Both the position numbers and the translations under genes were made by a program. Source: an uncultured Porphyromonadaceae bacterium (GTDB lineage: Bacteria; Bacteroidota; Bacteroidia; Bacteroidales; CAMTPD01). From it: a stretch of DNA of 9,902 nucleotides. The stretch is taken from NCBI GenBank assembly GCA_947074265.1, contig CAMTPD010000025.1:1-9902 (forward strand). Direction: 5' to 3'. The notes beneath the pieces are model-generated. The model was not told the origin of the DNA, did no database searches, and saw only the letters and a program-made list of their open reading frames with translations. Positions 6,798 to 9,902 of the stretch are shown in pieces (position 1 is the stretch's first letter; the number at the start of each line of letters is the position of its first letter).

Positions 6798-8183
6798 CTA
6801 GAGGGGCTGTTGAAACTTCGGATTAGGAGCAAAATGAATCGGGGCATGCAGTGCTTCCAACTCTTCGAAGAGCTGAGTCTTCAAGGCCGCTGCAAGCTCC
6901 GGTTTTTCTGCTACCCGGTTTACCGTCTCCGAGACATCATCCTTCAGATTATACAATTCGGAGGTTTCCGTTTCGTAGTTATAGATCAGTTTCCAATTGC
7001 CCTTTCGCATTACCGACACCGGACGCGAGCGAAACTCCACATCAGTAGTCTCTTTATTTCCCCCCTCCAAATAGGCCGGAAAATGCCACAACAGCGTTTT
7101 GTCGTCACCCGAAGGAAATCCCTTTTCGAAGTACGGAAGCAAACTCTCACCATCTAATTTCAGCAACATAGCCTCATTACCAAGTAGCGCCATCAAGGTA
7201 GGATACACATCGATCTGCCCTACCGGATAATCTACTGTTGCATTGGCGGGCGTATGTCCTTTCCACCTCACCAGAAGCGGAACACGAATACCTCCTTCAT
7301 AAAACGAACCTTTGCCGGCACGCAATGCCCATTGCTTCGAAATGTTATACACTCCACCATTGTCTGACGTGAGGATAACCACCGTATTTTCATCCAGATT
7401 GTTCCGCCTCAACACCTCAAGAATCTTTCCCACATTCGCATCTACCGCTTCGATCATTGCCGCATACTTCGGATCGTTGTGCGCCTCGGTACTTGGTTTT
7501 GCTTTGTACTTTGCCAAGAGTTCGGGCTTAGGTTGCAACGGCGTATGCACTGCATAAGGTGCATAATATAAGAAGAAAGGTTTCCCTGCTTGCTGAGATT
7601 CGATAAAGCGCACCGCTTCGTTGCCCAATCGGTCGGTCAGATACTCGCCCGCTTCTCCGTCTTTCAGGTTTGGATTCTTATACGGAGAAAAATAGCTCTT
7701 CGGATGTCCGGCCTTGCCACCTCCTACATTCACATCAAATCCTTGTCGGGTAGGATCACTGCCGAGGTGCCACTTACCTACCATCGCCGTGGTGTAGCCC
7801 GATTGTTGCAGCAGCAACGGCAAAATAGGATAACCATTGTATAATGTATCGGCATTAGCGGCTGGAATAAGTGCTCGTGAAGCAGCGCGGCCGCGATCGG
7901 GCGGATTCACCGTGTAGATTCCATGTCGGGGAGCAAAATGTCCTGTCATCAAAACCGCACGACTGGGCGCACTGTTGGCCGCACCGGCATAGGCGTTGGA
8001 GAAGAATACGCTCTCGCCGCGCAATCGGTCTATGTTTGGCGTTTCGTAAAAGGAGCTTCCTTGAAAAGAAAGGTCGGTCCAGCCGAGATCATCAATATTA
8101 ATCAAGACAATGTTAGGGCGTTCTGCCGCACCTACAGCCAGGGTCGATGCAACAAGAAACGTATGTAATAAAATGCTTTTCAT
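6798..8183 (-). CDS. Secreted serine-type sulfatase (arylsulfatase family)
   Basis: 461-residue sulfatase of the alkaline-phosphatase-like fold, removing sulfate esters, probably from glycans, in the periplasm. Residues 1-20 are a signal peptide (ends VGAA, then ERPNIVLINIDDLGW). Conserved positions seen are Asp31-Asp32 (metal ligands), the SAPSR motif with Ser71 as the residue converted to formylglycine, GKWHLG with Lys137/His139, His213 in AVHTPLQPK, LTSDNGG with Asp274-Asn275, and Lys291 before GSFYEGGIR. Ser rather than Cys means activation by a radical-SAM anSME enzyme, which is not in this window. All catalytic positions are intact. Sulfate position and glycan specificity cannot be assigned. 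It converges with the DUF134-NifX gene (14 bp between stops, no clear hairpin) and is divergent from the aspartyl protease gene. A promoter candidate 24 bp upstream suggests transcription independent of the SusCD unit. Confidence 0.95.
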   Translation of the reverse strand: MKSILLHTFLVASTLAVGAAERPNIVLINIDDLGWTDLSFQGSSFYETPNIDRLRGESVFFSNAYAGAANSAPSRAVLMTGHFAPRHGIYTVNPPDRGRAASRALIPAANADTLYNGYPILPLLLQQSGYTTAMVGKWHLGSDPTRQGFDVNVGGGKAGHPKSYFSPYKNPNLKDGEAGEYLTDRLGNEAVRFIESQQAGKPFFLYYAPYAVHTPLQPKPELLAKYKAKPSTEAHNDPKYAAMIEAVDANVGKILEVLRRNNLDENTVVILTSDNGGVYNISKQWALRAGKGSFYEGGIRVPLLVRWKGHTPANATVDYPVGQIDVYPTLMALLGNEAMLLKLDGESLLPYFEKGFPSGDDKTLLWHFPAYLEGGNKETTDVEFRSRPVSVMRKGNWKLIYNYETETSELYNLKDDVSETVNRVAEKPELAAALKTQLFEELEALHAPIHFAPNPKFQQPL

Positions 8184-8207
8184 GTGTTGTCGGATTTAAG
8201 TGTACCG

Positions 8208-8237
8208 CAAAGATACGAGAAGCCTGCAAAGATTCAA
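8208..8237 (-). promoter_or_regulatory. Bacteroidetes-type promoter candidate for the sulfatase gene
   Basis: On the minus strand TATCTTTG (plus 8215-8208) matches the -7 consensus TAnnTTTG. TTG (plus 8237-8235) lies 19 bp further upstream, the expected -33 spacing. Transcription would start around 8201-8202, giving a leader of under 20 nt before the ATG at 8183. The rest of the 118-bp divergent gap (8184-8301) shows no equally good plus-strand promoter for the protease gene. Confidence 0.65.
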
Positions 8238-8301
8238 CTATTTCATTACAGACGGGTTATTAATACACAAGCGGTTGTTCCAATCTATAAAACAGACTAT
8301 T

Positions 8302-9606
8302 ATGAATAAACTTATTGGCATTTTGATCGGCATTGCGTTGCTTTTGCACGAAAACGTAGTTGCCCAACAAGCAGAACAGCAGGTGGGATCTTGGATCAAC
8401 AGCGGACAATTCTTTCAGCTCAACCGAGCATTTCCGCAACTACAAAACGAGCTTACCCCCTTTACGCGCGATCTTGCCGAAGGGTGCATCGAGATGGCTT
8501 TTAATAAACCCCGGTTGGCGATCCCGAAGTTGCAGTACGTGATCGATACATACCCCGAAATTCTTGGCGATAACATCGTAAACATTGCCACGCTACTATC
8601 GGAACAACTCTACGCACAGGGCGAATATGCCAAAGCTGCTGCCGTAATGGAACATTTGCTGCAGCTGCAAGGAATGCCGCAAGACATCAAAACGTTTCTC
8701 GGCTCTTTCTACCGCAAGTACAACGCATTGCGCAATGCGCCAAAATCGACCGTTACACGTCCGCAAGTACCGATCACTATTCCGTTTCCGGCAAATGCCC
8801 CCGAAGACGAGCACCATATATACATTCCGGTTGAGATTGACGGCACCACAGCCCCCTTTATCTTTGATACCGGAGCAGCGGTAAACATGGTTTCGCGCTC
8901 CTTTGCCAAAGCGCACGGCATTCGCATTGTGGCCGATTCGATCTTCCTTACCGGTGTGGCCGGTGGTGCATATGCGCAACTTGGCGTAGCAGACCTACTA
9001 AAAATAGGCGACATCGAATACTCGAACGTGGTCTTTTATGTAGCGGACGACAAAGACATTATTCCCGATTCGCTGCGCGATAAGTTCACTTATTCGATCG
9101 ATGCAATCATCGGGATGGAGTTTCTACTGAAAGTGGGAATCACACAAGTGTCGTTCAAAGACAAATGTTACCGCTTTCCGGTAAAAACTCCTCCATTAAA
9201 CACCACTTCGCCCAATGCCTTCATTTGGGGAGGAGGCTCTTACCTGCAAGCATACATGCCGGATGGCGATGCGGTGATCCTCAAATACGATACCGGAGCA
9301 AGCAAAGAAGCTTATTTTACCAAAGCATATTATCAAAAGCATCGGGCCTACTTCCAATCGATCACGAAGCATGTAGAGCAGATCAACATCGGCGGATTCG
9401 GTGGCGTAGCTCAAAACGTTAGTGTACTCGATGTATCGTCTCTACCCTTGCGCATAGGCAGTGTTACGAAAAACATCCATAAGGTTGTGATAGATCCGAT
9501 ACCTACCGGAGCAATCACCAACGACGGCGGACTGGGACTTGACTTCTTTCGCCTCTTCGACAACGTCACACTCAATTACAACGATATGCAGGTGATTTTC
9601 GAATAA
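8302..9606 (+). CDS. Exported aspartyl protease with two DTGA motifs and an N-terminal helical region
   Basis: 434-residue predicted clan-AA (retropepsin/pepsin-like) aspartic protease. The signal peptide is residues 1-21 (MNKLIGILIG..., ending VVAQ). Residues 25-150 are helical with TPR-like spacing (for example LYAQGEYAKAAAVMEHLLQL, 103-122). The first protease lobe starts near 172: IFDTGAAVNMVS with Asp189, then IDAIIGMEFL (266-275), matching the hydrophobic-hydrophobic-Gly motif after the active site. The second lobe has KYDTGASKEAY with Asp330 and GGLGLDFFRLFDNVTLNYND (409-428). Two complete DTG units in one chain suggest an internal pseudo-dimer as in pepsins, while each lobe resembles the single-lobe bacterial Asp_protease_2 type. 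The ATG at 8302 is chosen because it begins the signal peptide; the frame extends back to 8200 across the sulfatase promoter. No neighbour suggests a substrate. A non-proteolytic binding role is possible but less likely given the intact Asp residues. Confidence 0.85.
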   Translation: MNKLIGILIGIALLLHENVVAQQAEQQVGSWINSGQFFQLNRAFPQLQNELTPFTRDLAEGCIEMAFNKPRLAIPKLQYVIDTYPEILGDNIVNIATLLSEQLYAQGEYAKAAAVMEHLLQLQGMPQDIKTFLGSFYRKYNALRNAPKSTVTRPQVPITIPFPANAPEDEHHIYIPVEIDGTTAPFIFDTGAAVNMVSRSFAKAHGIRIVADSIFLTGVAGGAYAQLGVADLLKIGDIEYSNVVFYVADDKDIIPDSLRDKFTYSIDAIIGMEFLLKVGITQVSFKDKCYRFPVKTPPLNTTSPNAFIWGGGSYLQAYMPDGDAVILKYDTGASKEAYFTKAYYQKHRAYFQSITKHVEQINIGGFGGVAQNVSVLDVSSLPLRIGSVTKNIHKVVIDPIPTGAITNDGGLGLDFFRLFDNVTLNYNDMQVIFE

Positions 9607-9740
9607 AATAGGTAAGCAATAGAATTATCTACAGCATTAACATTATTTACAGTATATAGATAACAAACTAGAGACTACACGTATACGCAGTAGAATTGTT
9701 GCATATTCGTAACACGAACTACGTTTGCGTCGCATCCCGA
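9607..9740. other. AT-rich intergenic stretch with no gene recognised
   Basis: Between the protease stop and the tRNA promoter there is no plausible coding frame and no clear terminator. The only structure noted is a weak inverted repeat, TTATCTA (9625-9631) with TAGATAA (9657-9663), separated by 25 bases and without a T-run. Confidence 0.6.
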
Positions 9741-9771
9741 TTTGCAGATTCAAAAAATTGCGCTACCTTTG
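9741..9771 (+). promoter_or_regulatory. Promoter candidate for tRNA-fMet
   Basis: TTTG at 9741-9744 and TACCTTTG at 9764-9771 match the Bacteroidetes -33 and -7 elements with a 19-bp spacer. The tRNA begins 31 bp after the -7 box, consistent with a short trimmed leader. Confidence 0.75.
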
Positions 9772-9802
9772 TATTGTAATCGAAAGGTTACTGGTTAAAC
9801 AT

Positions 9803-9874
<72 letters not shown>

Positions 9875-9902
9875 CTATCAAGAGGTTGTCAAGTTATTGA
9901 CG

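Noticed and set aside
8200..8301. 34-codon N-terminal extension of the aspartyl protease
   Set aside because: It crosses the sulfatase promoter and would bury the signal peptide that begins at ATG 8302.
9625..9663. Inverted repeat TTATCTA / TAGATAA as a terminator of the protease gene
   Set aside because: The 7-bp arms are AT-rich, separated by 25 bases and lack a following T-run; such repeats arise by chance in AT-rich DNA.
9888..9901. Small hairpin GTCAA-GTTA-TTGAC after the tRNA
   Set aside because: Only a 5-bp stem and the window ends at once, so neither a terminator nor an attachment-site repeat can be supported.

Overview
The window is a contig end from a Bacteroidales-type bacterium. 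This rests on a SusC/SusD pair with the typical family sequence, three promoter candidates matching the Bacteroidetes pattern (TTG, about 19 bp, TAnnTTTG), the absence of strong Shine-Dalgarno sites before most genes, and a serine-type sulfatase. A Parabacteroides/Tannerellaceae-like source is only a guess. Bases 1-76 are not biological: they are an Illumina P7 adapter with a T10 stretch, so genomic sequence starts at base 77.

Layout: (1) 77-4880, a 5'-truncated SusC-like TonB-dependent transporter followed 28 bp later by its SusD-like surface lipoprotein. (2) 4894-4933, a strong hairpin plus T-run (intrinsic terminator candidate), then a secreted endonuclease/exonuclease/phosphatase (EEP) family hydrolase, 4954-5793, on the same strand. 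(3) 5850-5889, a perfect 30-bp palindrome abutting a -7-like box, then a DUF134 HTH/zinc-ribbon protein fused to a NifX-like metallocluster-binding domain, 5929-6783. (4) 6798-8183 on the minus strand, a secreted sulfatase with a good promoter candidate, converging on the DUF134 gene. (5) 8302-9606 on the plus strand, divergent from the sulfatase, an exported aspartyl protease with two DTGA motifs. (6) 9741-9874, a promoter candidate and an initiator tRNA (fMet).

How the genes work together: SusC/SusD would capture a ligand at the outer membrane and import it. The EEP hydrolase is the only enzyme directly downstream, so a phosphoester-containing ligand is a plausible but unproven cargo. The sulfatase could act on sulfated glycans, but its own promoter and opposite orientation separate it from the SusCD unit. 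The DUF134-NifX gene looks like an independent, probably self-contained redox/metallocluster regulatory unit, not part of glycan use. The protease and tRNA appear to be unrelated neighbours.

No CRISPR array, insertion sequence, phage gene or toxin-antitoxin pair was seen. The observations most worth follow-up are the palindrome next to the DUF134-NifX promoter, the internal ribosome-binding site inside that fusion gene, the two-lobed aspartyl protease, and the adapter that creates a false start for susC. I do not see convincing evidence of a wholly new multi-gene system.
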